Source: CAZOWL01 sp964583605 (lineage in GTDB: Bacteria; Pseudomonadota; Gammaproteobacteria; Chromatiales; Chromatiaceae). Taken from it: 64,000 nt of DNA. The stretch spans positions 1 to 64,000 of the forward strand of contig CAZOWL010000002.1 in assembly GCA_964583605.1 (NCBI GenBank), in the 5' to 3' direction. This document shows, in pieces, positions 1 through 8,295 of the stretch. The first letter of the stretch is position 1, and every line of letters begins with the position of its first letter. Made by a program: the position numbers and the translations under genes. The notes under the pieces were generated by a model. The model saw only the letters and a list, made by a program, of their open reading frames with translations, did not search any database and was not told the origin of the DNA.

Positions 1-46
1 CCCTCTCCCAGAGGGCGAGGGAGCGAACGTGCTTCGCGAATTTCAT
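1..46 (-). repeat. Dispersed 119-bp element, copy A (cut by window edge)
   Basis: These bases match, on the minus strand, the first 46 positions of the element seen complete at 1638-1756, 3878-3996, 20933-21051 and 45132-45250: ATGAAATTCGCG, then the CTCCCTCGCCCTCTGGGAGAGGG hairpin arm region. The rest lies left of the window. It is convergent to amiB, whose stop is at 81, so the gene whose 3' end it follows, if any, must be outside the window on the plus strand. Confidence 0.8.
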
Positions 47-80
47 GGTAAGATCGAGGCGGACCACCCCTCTGTCGCTG

Positions 81-1430
81 TTAGCCTTCGGGAATGGTCA
101 ACACGTCCCCGACGCGGATGCGATCGCCGGCAAGGCTGTTGGCGACCCTCAGAGCGCTCAGGCTGACCTCATAGCGTTTGGCGATCTCGATCAAGGTGTC
201 ACCGTGATCGATGATGTGACGGCGCCCCGGGCGTGGCGCGGACACGACACGGGCGTCGGGCAAGGCGTGCTTCGCGAAGTAGGCCCTGATCCCATCGAAG
301 ATGGCCTTGGCGATACGACGCTGGTGATCCCTGTCGCAAAGCTTTCTTTCGTCGTCTGGGTTCGAGATGAAGGCCGTCTCGACCAGGATGGAGGGCACAT
401 CAGGTGACTTCAGGACCACGAACCGTGCCTCCTGAACGTCTCCGTGGTGGAGCGGACCGACATCGCGCAACTTCGTCAGCACGTGCCTGGCGGCGTACTG
501 GCTGTGCTCGATCGCGCCGTTTTGGGCCAGCTCGAAGAGCACCCGATTGAGGTCATCGTCGACATCCGCTAGCTCGATGCCGCCGATACGATCGGCGTTG
601 TTCTCACGGTCCGCCAGCCACTCGGCGGCCTCACTGGAGGCGCCGTTGACGGACAGGGTAAAGACCGACGACCCGCGGATGCGTGCATCTGGAAAGGCGT
701 CGGCATGGATCGAGACGAACAGATCGGCGTCCCGTTCGCGGGCCAGGGCTATGCGTTCCCGCAGGGCGACGTAGTAGTCGCCGTCGCGGATCAGGATCGG
801 CCGCATACCGGGCTCGCGCTCGATGAGCGTCGCGAGATGTCGCGCGATGACAAGTGTGATGTCTTTCTCGTAGGTTCCCTCGGGGCCGATCGCGCCGGGA
901 TCCTCACCGCCGTGTCCGGGATCGATAGCGACCACGACGTCAGGGACCCTGGCACGTGCCGGTGAGCCAAAGAGCTGACGGTCCTGCGGGCTAAGGGGTG
1001 GCGCCGACTCGCCGAGAAGGCTGGCCGTGCCTTCACCCTTGGGGAGCAGATCGACGATCAAGCGATGGCCGTAACGCTCATTCGGCGGCATCAGGAAGCT
1101 CTTCACCCGCACCGGTTGCTTGAGATCGAGCACGAGCCGCAGGTCGCGGCCGTTCGGCGAGCCGGCACGCAGGCGCAGTAGCAGCGGGTCCGCCGTGTCG
1201 ACGCCGGGAAGCCTGCCCGGGAACCGCGCAGACGGGATATCGATGAGCAGCCGGGCTGGATCCTTCAGCGCGACGATACGGTGGGAGACAGGTCCGGCGA
1301 TATCGACGACCAAACGTGTCTGCTCCGGCGCGGTCCACACGCGCGCTTCTTCGATCTCGACCTGATCGGATGCCGATGTGTGTGAAGAAAGCGAGAAGAG
1401 GAGGAAAGTGATCGCGATAAGTCTATCCAT
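81..1430 (-). CDS. amiB: N-acetylmuramoyl-L-alanine amidase, AMIN-Amidase_3-LysM
   Basis: Periplasmic zinc amidase that removes stem peptides from septal peptidoglycan during daughter-cell separation. The 449-aa protein has an N-terminal signal sequence (about 1-20), an AMIN localisation domain (about 24-128), an Amidase_3 catalytic domain (about 165-387) and one C-terminal LysM repeat (404-447). The zinc ligands are visible as H173 in DPGHGG, E188 in TYEKD and H242 in SIHAD, with catalytic E351 in VETAF. Its position downstream of nnrD/E and tsaE on the same strand is the classic gammaproteobacterial order, where mutL usually follows; here mutL would lie left of the window. AmiB rather than AmiC is inferred from the LysM domain and this neighbourhood. 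Confidence 0.93.
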   Translation of the reverse strand: MDRLIAITFLLFSLSSHTSASDQVEIEEARVWTAPEQTRLVVDIAGPVSHRIVALKDPARLLIDIPSARFPGRLPGVDTADPLLLRLRAGSPNGRDLRLVLDLKQPVRVKSFLMPPNERYGHRLIVDLLPKGEGTASLLGESAPPLSPQDRQLFGSPARARVPDVVVAIDPGHGGEDPGAIGPEGTYEKDITLVIARHLATLIEREPGMRPILIRDGDYYVALRERIALARERDADLFVSIHADAFPDARIRGSSVFTLSVNGASSEAAEWLADRENNADRIGGIELADVDDDLNRVLFELAQNGAIEHSQYAARHVLTKLRDVGPLHHGDVQEARFVVLKSPDVPSILVETAFISNPDDERKLCDRDHQRRIAKAIFDGIRAYFAKHALPDARVVSAPRPGRRHIIDHGDTLIEIAKRYEVSLSALRVANSLAGDRIRVGDVLTIPEG

Positions 1431-1788
1431 CGCGTTGCCCCAGCTGTTATTCGTTGAAATCAGCTACCCCTTGAAACGATAGCATGCTCAGCAGGCGCTT
1501 TCCATAAAAAACCAATGATTAGGAGAGATATCTAAGAGCCTGATGAAGCAAGGGTACTGAGCGGTAGCACAGGTTTCACGAGACCTTGCGCCGCGGGGCT
1601 CGCCCTGTCGGCCATGGCTGGTGCCCATGTCTTTACAATGAAATCCACGCAGCACGTTCGCTCCCTCGCCCTCTGGGAGAGGGTTGGGGAGAGGGAAGGA
1701 TCAGGGGCGAGGCGACATTTCATGGGCCGGGTTGGCTCGGCTCGCCCCATGATCGTTCGCGCAATTTGCGAAACGTCTTCGGTCTAGT
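1431..1788. other. Intergenic region between amiB and tsaE
   Basis: This 358-bp gap separates amiB from the upstream tsaE. It contains repeat copy B (1638-1756). The AT-richer stretch at about 1440-1540 lies upstream of amiB and is the likely site of its own promoter, but I could not assign convincing -35/-10 boxes. I see no gene here. Confidence 0.5.
1638..1756 (+). repeat. Dispersed 119-bp element, copy B (full length)
   Basis: Full copy, 119 bp from ATGAAATCC to GATCGT, without indels relative to copies C, D and E. Read in the sense of tsaE (minus strand) it begins ACGATCATGGGGCGAG, 32 bp after the tsaE stop codon. It forms a long stem-loop closed by ACGATCA/TGATC, then a second CCCTC/GAGGG hairpin. 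It lies between tsaE and amiB and so may alter read-through into amiB. Confidence 0.88.
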
Positions 1789-2244
1789 TCATTGCAGCGC
1801 GGCTACGACCTGCGCCCCAATCGCCGAGCCCGCGTCAATGGAGAGGGCGCGCCCGCCGGCGGGGACATGCGCAAGGCAAATCTCGAGATCGGCTGGGGGC
1901 ATGGCTGCGGCGCCGCGTTCAGCCCATTCGACGAAGACCAGGCTGTCCTCCGCGAAGAGATCGCGAAGCCCCAAGTAGTCGAGCTCCCGAGGATCGGCGA
2001 GGCGGTACAGATCGAGATGAAATGCCGTCCGCTCGCCGAGTTCGTAGGGCTCAATCAGCGTGTACGTTGGGCTACGCACAGCGCCTTGGTGCCCCAGACC
2101 CCGGAGAATCCCTCTGACCAGGGATGTCTTACCGGTCCCGAGGTCACCATGCAGGAACACCAGGCAGCGGTCGGGCAGCAGGCCGGCCAAGCGCCGACCG
2201 AAGGCCTCCTGGCTGTCCGCGTTGGGTATGATCACGTCAATCAC
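1789..2244 (-). CDS. tsaE: tRNA threonylcarbamoyladenosine biosynthesis ATPase TsaE
   Basis: P-loop ATPase partner of TsaB-TsaD in making the t6A37 modification of ANN-decoding tRNAs, in the cytoplasm. The 151-aa length is normal for the family. Walker A is GDLGTGKTS at about residues 33-41; the downstream YTLIEPYE and VEWAERG segments are family hallmarks. Its start overlaps the stop of nnrD/E by four bases (2241-2244), indicating translational coupling, and amiB lies downstream on the same strand. The 3' end is followed after 32 bp by repeat copy B. Confidence 0.95.
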   Translation of the reverse strand: MIDVIIPNADSQEAFGRRLAGLLPDRCLVFLHGDLGTGKTSLVRGILRGLGHQGAVRSPTYTLIEPYELGERTAFHLDLYRLADPRELDYLGLRDLFAEDSLVFVEWAERGAAAMPPADLEICLAHVPAGGRALSIDAGSAIGAQVVAALQ

Positions 2245-3755
2245 GGGCCACCCCCTTGGCGCAGGACCGGGCGCAGCTGCGCGATGAGGTCGCTGGCCAG
2301 CAGGCCGCGCTCGCCCTGTTCCGCTGCGGCGTCGCCGGCAGCGGCGTGTAGGCAGACGCCTACCTCCGCCGCCTCCTCGGGATCCAGCCCTTGCGCGATC
2401 AGGGCTGCGATGATTCCGGTCAGGGCATCCCCGGTGCCACCGCTGGCCATGCCCGGATTGCCGCCGCTGCAGACGGCTGGCGGGCGAGGGGTAGGCCCGT
2501 CGATGACGGTGCCGGCGCCCTTGAGCACGATGACGCCGCCGTAGCGTTGCCTCAGCGCGGTCACCGCGGCGAAACGGTCATGCTGCACCTCCCTGGTCGA
2601 GCCGCCCAGCAGCCGGGCAGCCTCACCTGGATGAGGCGTCAGTACCCAGTCCTCGCGGTGCTGGGGCGAGGCTGCCAGCAGGTTTAGGGCGTCGGCATCG
2701 ACGACGAGCGGCATCCGTTGGGCGATCGCTGCGGCCCAGAGCTCGCGGCCCCACGGCTGTTGGCTGAGCCCTGGCCCGATGGCCAACACCCCCGCCGGCT
2801 CAAGCAAGGCATGCAGTTCGCGGCTGTCGCCGATGCCCCGGCACATCAGCTCGGGTCGGCCCAGTCCAAGCCAGGGAGCATGATTCGGATGCGTGGCAAC
2901 GGTCACGAGGCCGGCGCCGGTGCGCAACGCGGCCTCGCCCGCAAGCCGCGCCGCGCCGGCCATTCCTGGGGCACCGCCGATGATCAGGACGTGGCCGAAA
3001 TGACCTTTATGCGCCGATCGCTGGCGCGGCGCGAGCTGCGCGCGCCGCGCCGCCCAGTCGATGCGACGCGCGTCGGCGAGGGCCCGCGAATAGATCCGCG
3101 CGGGAACCTGTAGGGCACTAAAGTGAATGCGACCGCAGCAGTCCGGCCCGTTGCCAGTGAAGAGTCCCGGCTTGAGCCCAATGAAGGTAACCGTCGCGGT
3201 GGCCTGGATCGCCTCGCCCAGGATCGCGCCGGTATCCGCATCGAGCCCCGAGGGTATGTCGATCGCCAGCACGGGGCCGGGATGGCCGTTGACGGCGCGG
3301 ATGGCATCGGCCCAGCGACCGGTTACCTCGCGCTCGAGCCCAGTGCCGAGCAGCGCATCGACAATGACCTCGGTACCCGGCGCTAGTCTGTCGAATGGTT
3401 CGACGACTCCGCCTGTGTCGCGGAACGCCTTGGCCATCTCCAGCGCGTCGCCGCGCAGGCTTTCCGGGTCCCGCAGCGCCAGGACACGCACCGCGCGACG
3501 ATCGGCAAGTGCGAGGCGGGCCAAGACGTAACCATCCCCGGCGTTGTTGCCCCCGCCACAGAGGACGGTGATGGCACGGGGGCCAGGCCAGAGCTCGGTG
3601 AGCACACGATAGGCCTCGCGGCCGGCGCGCTCCATGAGCTCGGCCGCAGGCACGCCTTCGGCGATTGCCGCTTGGTCCAAAGCGCGAACGCGCTCGGCGC
3701 GATAGAGCGCGTGAGGGAGCGAGTCTGTATCCGGTGTCAAGGGTCGTTGCGGCAT
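2241..3755 (-). CDS. nnrD/nnrE (yjeF): Bifunctional NAD(P)H-hydrate epimerase / ADP-dependent dehydratase
   Basis: Repairs NAD(P)H hydrates: the N-terminal YjeF_N epimerase interconverts R and S forms and the C-terminal ribokinase-like domain dehydrates S-NAD(P)HX using ADP. I chose the ATG at 3755 (504 aa, MPQRPL...) because the 38 extra residues of the longest frame are low-complexity and not family-like. The epimerase half shows GGGNNAGDGYV. The dehydratase half shows NPGMASGGTGDALTG, the nucleotide/metal-binding signature. First gene of a probable nnr-tsaE-amiB operon; repeat copy C lies upstream, between it and the oxidoreductase gene. Confidence 0.95.
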   Translation of the reverse strand: MPQRPLTPDTDSLPHALYRAERVRALDQAAIAEGVPAAELMERAGREAYRVLTELWPGPRAITVLCGGGNNAGDGYVLARLALADRRAVRVLALRDPESLRGDALEMAKAFRDTGGVVEPFDRLAPGTEVIVDALLGTGLEREVTGRWADAIRAVNGHPGPVLAIDIPSGLDADTGAILGEAIQATATVTFIGLKPGLFTGNGPDCCGRIHFSALQVPARIYSRALADARRIDWAARRAQLAPRQRSAHKGHFGHVLIIGGAPGMAGAARLAGEAALRTGAGLVTVATHPNHAPWLGLGRPELMCRGIGDSRELHALLEPAGVLAIGPGLSQQPWGRELWAAAIAQRMPLVVDADALNLLAASPQHREDWVLTPHPGEAARLLGGSTREVQHDRFAAVTALRQRYGGVIVLKGAGTVIDGPTPRPPAVCSGGNPGMASGGTGDALTGIIAALIAQGLDPEEAAEVGVCLHAAAGDAAAEQGERGLLASDLIAQLRPVLRQGGGP

Positions 3756-3877
3756 GTTCGGACCACGGGGACGAGAGCGACTAGTAGATTCGCTCCGATC
3801 GCCAGACGAGGATAGGCGCTGCAGCGCGATAATTCTATTCGCGCTCGGAAGAATTCCGCGCGGCGACAATCCTTACT

Positions 3878-3996
3878 ATGAAACTCGCGAAGCACGTTCT
3901 CTCCCTCGCCCTCTGGGAGAGGGTTGGGGTGAGGGAACGATCAAGGGCGAGGCGACATTTCATGGTCCGCGGTGGCTCGGCTCGCCCCATGATCGT
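3878..3996 (+). repeat. Dispersed 119-bp element, copy C (full length)
   Basis: Full 119-bp copy from ATGAAACTC to GATCGT. Its last base is also the last base of the TAA stop codon (3996-3998, minus strand) of the oxidoreductase gene, so in gene sense the element starts within the stop codon. The sense strand folds as ACGATCA...TGATCGT with an inner GGGCGAG/CTCGCCC arm, then a CCCTC/GAGGG hairpin. Confidence 0.9.
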
Positions 3997-5423
3997 TAGC
4001 GCGCCAATCGCGCGAGTCGGCCTTGATACCGGCGCATGATCCAGCGGTGGACAATCGCCTGGGTCGACAGGTAGATCGGCCAGGGTATCCTTGGGGCGTA
4101 GTCGTGGATCGCTGCCATCGTGTAGCGACCATCCAATACCGTTTGAAATTCAAATCTGGCGCTGGACGGCGCATCGTCGCGGCTCAAGAGGCCGCCGGCG
4201 ATCTGGTAGACTCGCCGATCGCGCGTGCTCTCACTGGCTAGGTATCGCAGGAACAGCAGCCGCCGGCGCGGGAACCTGAGGGCCACTTCCCAGCAGCCGG
4301 CCTCGTCACACTCTGTGCTGGCAAGTGGCCACAGTGCCGTCCCGAGCCAGCGAAAGTAGTTGCCGGCGATCCAGGCTGCATCTTGTCCCGGCGGCAAGAT
4401 AATCCGCTGCACCGAGCGGACCAAGCTTGCTTGTCGGATCAGGATCCGGTCTGGCCCGCGCATCGGCTGGCGAGGGCTGGGCAAGGATCTCCGTCCTTCG
4501 CGACCGAGGGCGGCGGCGAGGCCCTCTTGGAAGGATACCGAGTCGGCATCGATCAGATCTTGCAAACGGTTGTCGGCTATCACCGTATCCTGTGGCAGGC
4601 TCTCGATGATCGGACCTACCAGCGAGGGCGGCGCCTGGCTGGCGAGCCGAGCGCCGAAGGCGGCGAAGCCGATTGGCATAAAGGGGACCGTGAAGATCAG
4701 CCTCGGTAGCGCGAGGACGCGTGCGGTCTGGCGAAGCATCTCCTCGTAGCTTAGGCAATCCGGTCCGCCGATGTCGAATTGGCCGTTGAATTCCCCCGGC
4801 CGGCCGAGACAACGCCGAATCGCCTTGACCAGGTCGCACAGTGCGATCGGACGCGTCGTCGACCGCGCGGCCGGCGGCAAAGGGATCACGACTAGTCTCC
4901 TGACGAGATCGATCAGCAGTCGCGTTGCAGAGCCGCCCGGCCCCACGACGAGGCCGACCCTCAGGGCCGTCACCGGTGTGCCGCGCGAGCGCAGCACCAT
5001 TTCGACCTCGCGGCGACCCCAGAGGAGTGGCGAGATGCGAAAGCCGCGGGGGATGAGGCCACCGACTACGATGATCTGTTGGACCCCGTTGTCGGCCGCG
5101 GCGCGCGCGAAGTTGTCGGCGAGGATTAGATCCATGTCGGCCGGCTTGGCCTGCGTCAGCCGTGAGCTCGGGGCCTGGGAATGCACCAGGTAGATCGCGT
5201 AATGCACGCCCCGAAGGGCCATTCTGACGGCGTCCAGCGAGAACAGGTCGCAGGCGCGCCAAGGCTGGGAGGCGTCCTCGGCCGCGAGATCGCCTATGGC
5301 CCGCGAGCGCGTCAGAGCAACGACCTTGTATGTCCCTGCCAGATCCCGGCGCAGAGCGGTGCCGATGAAGCCGCTGGCACCGGCGATCGCTACGGTGCAT
5401 TGTGTGGTCGGCCCTCCGCTCAT
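3996..5423 (-). CDS. SDR-type NAD(P)-binding oxidoreductase with C-terminal DUF2867-like domain
   Basis: Atypical short-chain dehydrogenase of the YbjT kind; substrate unknown. The start ATG at 5423 gives 475 aa and puts the Rossmann glycine motif (AGASGFIGTALR) close to the N-terminus, whereas the longest frame adds 42 Arg-rich residues. Residues about 8-290 form the nucleotide-sugar-epimerase-like fold. The C-terminal 150 residues (CWEVALRFPRR, YQIAGGLLSR, FEFQTVLDGRYTMAAIHDYAP) resemble the DUF2867 domain that often follows such folds. It is monocistronic between repeat copy C and a divergent small gene. The family is probable; the exact domain name is from memory. Confidence 0.82.
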   Translation of the reverse strand: MSGGPTTQCTVAIAGASGFIGTALRRDLAGTYKVVALTRSRAIGDLAAEDASQPWRACDLFSLDAVRMALRGVHYAIYLVHSQAPSSRLTQAKPADMDLILADNFARAAADNGVQQIIVVGGLIPRGFRISPLLWGRREVEMVLRSRGTPVTALRVGLVVGPGGSATRLLIDLVRRLVVIPLPPAARSTTRPIALCDLVKAIRRCLGRPGEFNGQFDIGGPDCLSYEEMLRQTARVLALPRLIFTVPFMPIGFAAFGARLASQAPPSLVGPIIESLPQDTVIADNRLQDLIDADSVSFQEGLAAALGREGRRSLPSPRQPMRGPDRILIRQASLVRSVQRIILPPGQDAAWIAGNYFRWLGTALWPLASTECDEAGCWEVALRFPRRRLLFLRYLASESTRDRRVYQIAGGLLSRDDAPSSARFEFQTVLDGRYTMAAIHDYAPRIPWPIYLSTQAIVHRWIMRRYQGRLARLAR

Positions 5424-5667
5424 CAGGTGCCAGTCTGATGCGATTCTCAGGATCGACCGCTTTGCACGCCTAGCGCGCCACGTAGCATGCTGGCGGCGCT
5501 CCCAGAGCGAAGGCGGAGCGGCGCGGCGCAAAGAGCGGGAGCCGAGCATCGCGGTGTCGGTAGCGCGTGCGCAGGAGGCGAGTTTGATAGAATGCCGGCC
5601 GCCGTGCGCCGATCGTTGGCGTATCAGGCGATCCCAAGCTTGAGTATTGGTTGTCGATGGGGGGACT

Positions 5668-5829
5668 ATGCAGTTTATCGTTTACGGCATGGTGGCGATC
5701 ATGTTGATTGCCGCATTCGCGGCCTTAGCCACCTACAAGAAGAAGAAATACCCGGGTCTGCTCCTGTTCTCCGGTATGCTGATCGCCTTGGCAAGCTTGT
5801 CAATCTACCTGCTCCATTTCTACGAGTGA
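5668..5829 (+). CDS. Small two-helix membrane protein
   Basis: A 53-aa hypothetical protein. The ATG at 5668 follows a GGGGG ribosome-binding stretch at 5659-5664; an upstream TTG frame extension is less likely. It has two predicted membrane helices (about 2-20 and 31-48) joined by a short Lys-rich loop (YKKKKYPG), so both ends should face the periplasm and the loop the cytoplasm. It is alone between divergent or convergent neighbours. Function unknown. Confidence 0.7.
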   Translation: MQFIVYGMVAIMLIAAFAALATYKKKKYPGLLLFSGMLIALASLSIYLLHFYE

Positions 5830-5891
5830 GTGGCGATCAGTCCGGGCGCGGCCGACAGCGAACCGTCGACGGCCCCGGTGGCGCGAGTGGC

Positions 5892-6101
5892 TTATGGCTG
5901 CTTGGTCGCGTTTTGTTGAGCCCGCTTCTCGTGCTCCAGGCGTCGCTCACAGGTACTCCACTCGCCCGGAGCGCATTCCGGGCGACGGCAGTCGAACTCA
6001 CAGCAGGACAGGGCGCCGGGGACCTCGGTAGTGAAGGGTCGAGTGAAGATCTTCCAGGTCCGGCGAAACAGCTCCAGGATGGCAGGTGGTCTGGTATGCA
6101 T
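5892..6101 (-). CDS. Small cysteine-rich protein of unknown function
   Basis: A 69-aa protein starting at ATG 6101 behind a near-perfect Shine-Dalgarno GGAGGAGGT (6106-6114 on the minus strand) at ideal spacing, which argues that this small frame is translated. It is basic at both ends, with a hydrophobic N-terminal stretch too weak for a clear membrane helix. Its centre has five cysteines within about 20 residues (CCEFDCRRPEC...C), a pattern that could bind a metal or Fe-S cluster. No family recognised. It is convergent with the small membrane protein at 5668 and sits downstream of pcm on the same strand. Confidence 0.65.
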   Translation of the reverse strand: MHTRPPAILELFRRTWKIFTRPFTTEVPGALSCCEFDCRRPECAPGEWSTCERRLEHEKRAQQNATKQP

Positions 6102-6256
6102 CTCTACCTCCTCCACGCGTTGTTATCGTGCGCGGCCGACTCCCGCGGCCGCAGACCGGACGTATCGGTGGTCGACGAGCACAGCTCGCGCGAGCTGCCG
6201 AGACCGCATCGCTCGCCGTGGCCTAGGCGACGCGGCCAGCTTGGCGTCAATTGGCG

Positions 6257-7036
6257 TCAACGTACATGCTCTCCCGTGACCGGGACGAAACGGACAGGCA
6301 GGACGTCCTTGCGCGATAACGTACCATCGGCCCGTTTCTCGGCCACGATCAGCTGCTGCGCGCGGCCGCCGCCGATTGGCATCACAAGGCGCCCGCCAGT
6401 GCCGAGCTGCTCGACGAGGGGCTCGGGGATGTGGTCCGCTGCCGCGGTGATGACGATGCCTGCGAAAGGCGCGGCCTCCGGCCAGCCGCGATAGCCGTCT
6501 CCGACGCGAACGTGGACCTGGTCGTAGCCGAGCTCGGAGAGGATCTGGGCGGCCCGCGCGGCGAGCTCTGGGACTATCTCGACCGTGTACAGCTCGACAC
6601 CCATTTCGGCCAGCACCGCAGCCTGATAGCCTGAGCCTGTGCCGAGCTCGTAAACGCGATCTCCGGGGCCGACGTTGAGCAGGTGACTCATCACGGCGAC
6701 GACATAGGGTTGAGAGATGGTCTGGCCGCTGCCGATTGGCAAAGGGTGATCACGGTAGGCCTGATGGTGCAGGGCGGTGGGCACGAACGCGTGGCGCGGC
6801 ACGGCGCGAAGCGCCTCGATCACGGCGGGGTCGAGGTGCTCTACACCTAAGGCATCGCGCGTCGCGACGACCTGACGCTGAACCTCTCGGACCAGCGCCT
6901 CCCGCTCCGCGGCGTAATCAGGCCCGCTTCCGCCGGGACCGGCCTCGGCCTCGGCGTCGGCGGCGCACAGCAACAAGGGGCCGAGCATGACCGCGGCCAG
7001 ATTCATCAAGCCGGCGCGCGTTGCCCCGGGCTTCAT
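6257..7036 (-). CDS. pcm: Protein-L-isoaspartate O-methyltransferase with N-terminal export signal
   Basis: SAM-dependent methyltransferase that starts repair of isoaspartyl residues in damaged proteins. The SAM-binding motif YELGTGSGYQAAVLAEM and the family segment IGSGQTISQPYVVAVM are intact, and the catalytic domain (about 45-255) has normal length. Unusually, residues 1-30 look like a signal peptide: basic start, hydrophobic LMNLAAVMLGPLLLCAADAEA, then a polar linker. That implies export, or an N-terminal membrane anchor, for an enzyme whose cofactor is cytoplasmic. A tandem TTGGCGTCAA repeat (6241-6260) covers the stop codon. Upstream is an extended -10 promoter (7071-7079). Confidence 0.9.
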   Translation of the reverse strand: MKPGATRAGLMNLAAVMLGPLLLCAADAEAEAGPGGSGPDYAAEREALVREVQRQVVATRDALGVEHLDPAVIEALRAVPRHAFVPTALHHQAYRDHPLPIGSGQTISQPYVVAVMSHLLNVGPGDRVYELGTGSGYQAAVLAEMGVELYTVEIVPELAARAAQILSELGYDQVHVRVGDGYRGWPEAAPFAGIVITAAADHIPEPLVEQLGTGGRLVMPIGGGRAQQLIVAEKRADGTLSRKDVLPVRFVPVTGEHVR

Positions 7037-7070
7037 CGGTTATCTCTCCGCTTTAGTAGGATATTGCCAC

Positions 7071-7079
7071 AGTATAGCA
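7071..7079 (-). promoter_or_regulatory. Extended -10 promoter for pcm
   Basis: On the minus strand the sequence TGCTATACT forms a TGn-extended -10 box (TATACT at 7071-7076). It lies 35 bp upstream of the pcm start codon. No good -35 hexamer is seen at 17 bp, which fits extended -10 promoters. Confidence 0.45.
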
Positions 7080-7213
7080 TCCCGTCGAAGCCTGGCCTGC
7101 GCTCGCCGTGTCGCCATGACCCCAGGCTTGATCGGTATTTCGCCTAGGCTGATGCGGGAATCCTTGGAGCCGAAAGCTGTCTCATCCCCTCCGGAACAAT
7201 AGAATACCCTGCC

Positions 7214-8272
7214 ATGAAGGAATCAGGTAACGAAGCCATTCGGCCCGGTGCGGCGGCAGCGCCAGCGCCCGGATCAATGCCGATTACCGGCGGCCAGGAG
7301 ACTCGTCGCGATCGGGTGTGGCGCGAGCTCGACGGTTTGAAGCAAGGCGTACAGCGTGAGATCCTCGGCCAGGAAGGATTGGTCGAGCGTTTGCTGATCG
7401 CGCTGCTCGCCGACGGTCATCTCCTCGTCGAGGGCGCGCCGGGCCTGGCCAAGACTAGGGCGATCAAGTCCTTGGCCAAGGGGCTGGAGGCCGATTTCCA
7501 TCGCATCCAGTTCACACCGGATCTGCTTCCAGCTGACCTCACCGGGACCGAGGTCTTCCGTCCCCACGACGGCAGCTTCCGCTTCGATCGCGGACCTATC
7601 TTCCATAACCTGTTGTTGGCCGATGAAGTCAACCGTGCCCCGGCGAAGGTCCAGTCCGCCCTGTTGGAGGCGATGGGCGAGCGACAGGTGACGGTCGGTC
7701 GCGAGACCTTTGCCCTGCCGGCCCTGTTCCTGGTCATGGCGACGCAGAACCCGATCGAGCAAGAGGGGACCTATCCGTTGCCCGAGGCCCAGCTCGATCG
7801 ATTCCTGATGCATGTGCGCGTCGACTATCCGAGCTTTACGACAGAACGGGCCATTCTGGGCCTCAATCGCGATGAGGCGCGCGCGCGCGAGAGCGCCGTC
7901 GACCCACCGCGGGTCAGCCAGGAGACGGTCTCTCTCGCACGGCAGCGGGTGCTCGACCTCTACATGTCGCCGGATCTGGAGGATTATCTCGTCCACCTCG
8001 TTCTGGCAACCCGCTCGCCGCGCGATTATGGTGCCGCACTGACCGGCTGGCTGCGCTTCGGGGCGAGTCCCCGAGCGACCCTGGCACTGGATCGCTGTGC
8101 CCGCGCACGGGCTTGGCTGCACGGCCGGGACTATGTGTCGCCGGAGGATCTGCAGGAGGTCGCGCCGGACGTGCTGCGCCATCGCCTGTTGCTGACCTAT
8201 GAGGCCGAGGCCGATGGGCGGACGAGCGAGGGCTTCGTCGCCGAGCTGCTCGCTAGCGTGCCCGTCCCCTGA
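7214..8272 (+). CDS. MoxR-family AAA+ ATPase
   Basis: A 352-aa AAA+ ATPase, first gene of a six-gene cluster with DUF58 and VWA proteins. MoxR ATPases act as chaperones that remodel partners through VWA proteins. Walker A is EGAPGLAKT (about 75-83), Walker B is LLLADEVNRAP (about 134-144) and sensor 1 is ATQNPIEQEG. The C-terminal lid domain (about 240-350) is intact. The start ATG 7214 has no obvious Shine-Dalgarno, and a -10-like TAGAAT ends 8 bp upstream, so the transcript may be almost leaderless. Confidence 0.95.
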   Translation: MKESGNEAIRPGAAAAPAPGSMPITGGQETRRDRVWRELDGLKQGVQREILGQEGLVERLLIALLADGHLLVEGAPGLAKTRAIKSLAKGLEADFHRIQFTPDLLPADLTGTEVFRPHDGSFRFDRGPIFHNLLLADEVNRAPAKVQSALLEAMGERQVTVGRETFALPALFLVMATQNPIEQEGTYPLPEAQLDRFLMHVRVDYPSFTTERAILGLNRDEARARESAVDPPRVSQETVSLARQRVLDLYMSPDLEDYLVHLVLATRSPRDYGAALTGWLRFGASPRATLALDRCARARAWLHGRDYVSPEDLQEVAPDVLRHRLLLTYEAEADGRTSEGFVAELLASVPVP

Positions 8273-8295
8273 GTAGCAGCGGAGTCGCAGCGGCG

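Noticed and set aside
4306..5400. 364-aa open frame on the minus strand within the oxidoreductase gene
   Set aside because: Out-of-frame shadow; the Rossmann motif and family pattern are in the other frame.
5487..6494. 335-aa plus-strand open frame
   Set aside because: It crosses the small membrane protein, the cysteine-rich gene and the end of pcm and has no ribosome-binding site or recognisable motif.
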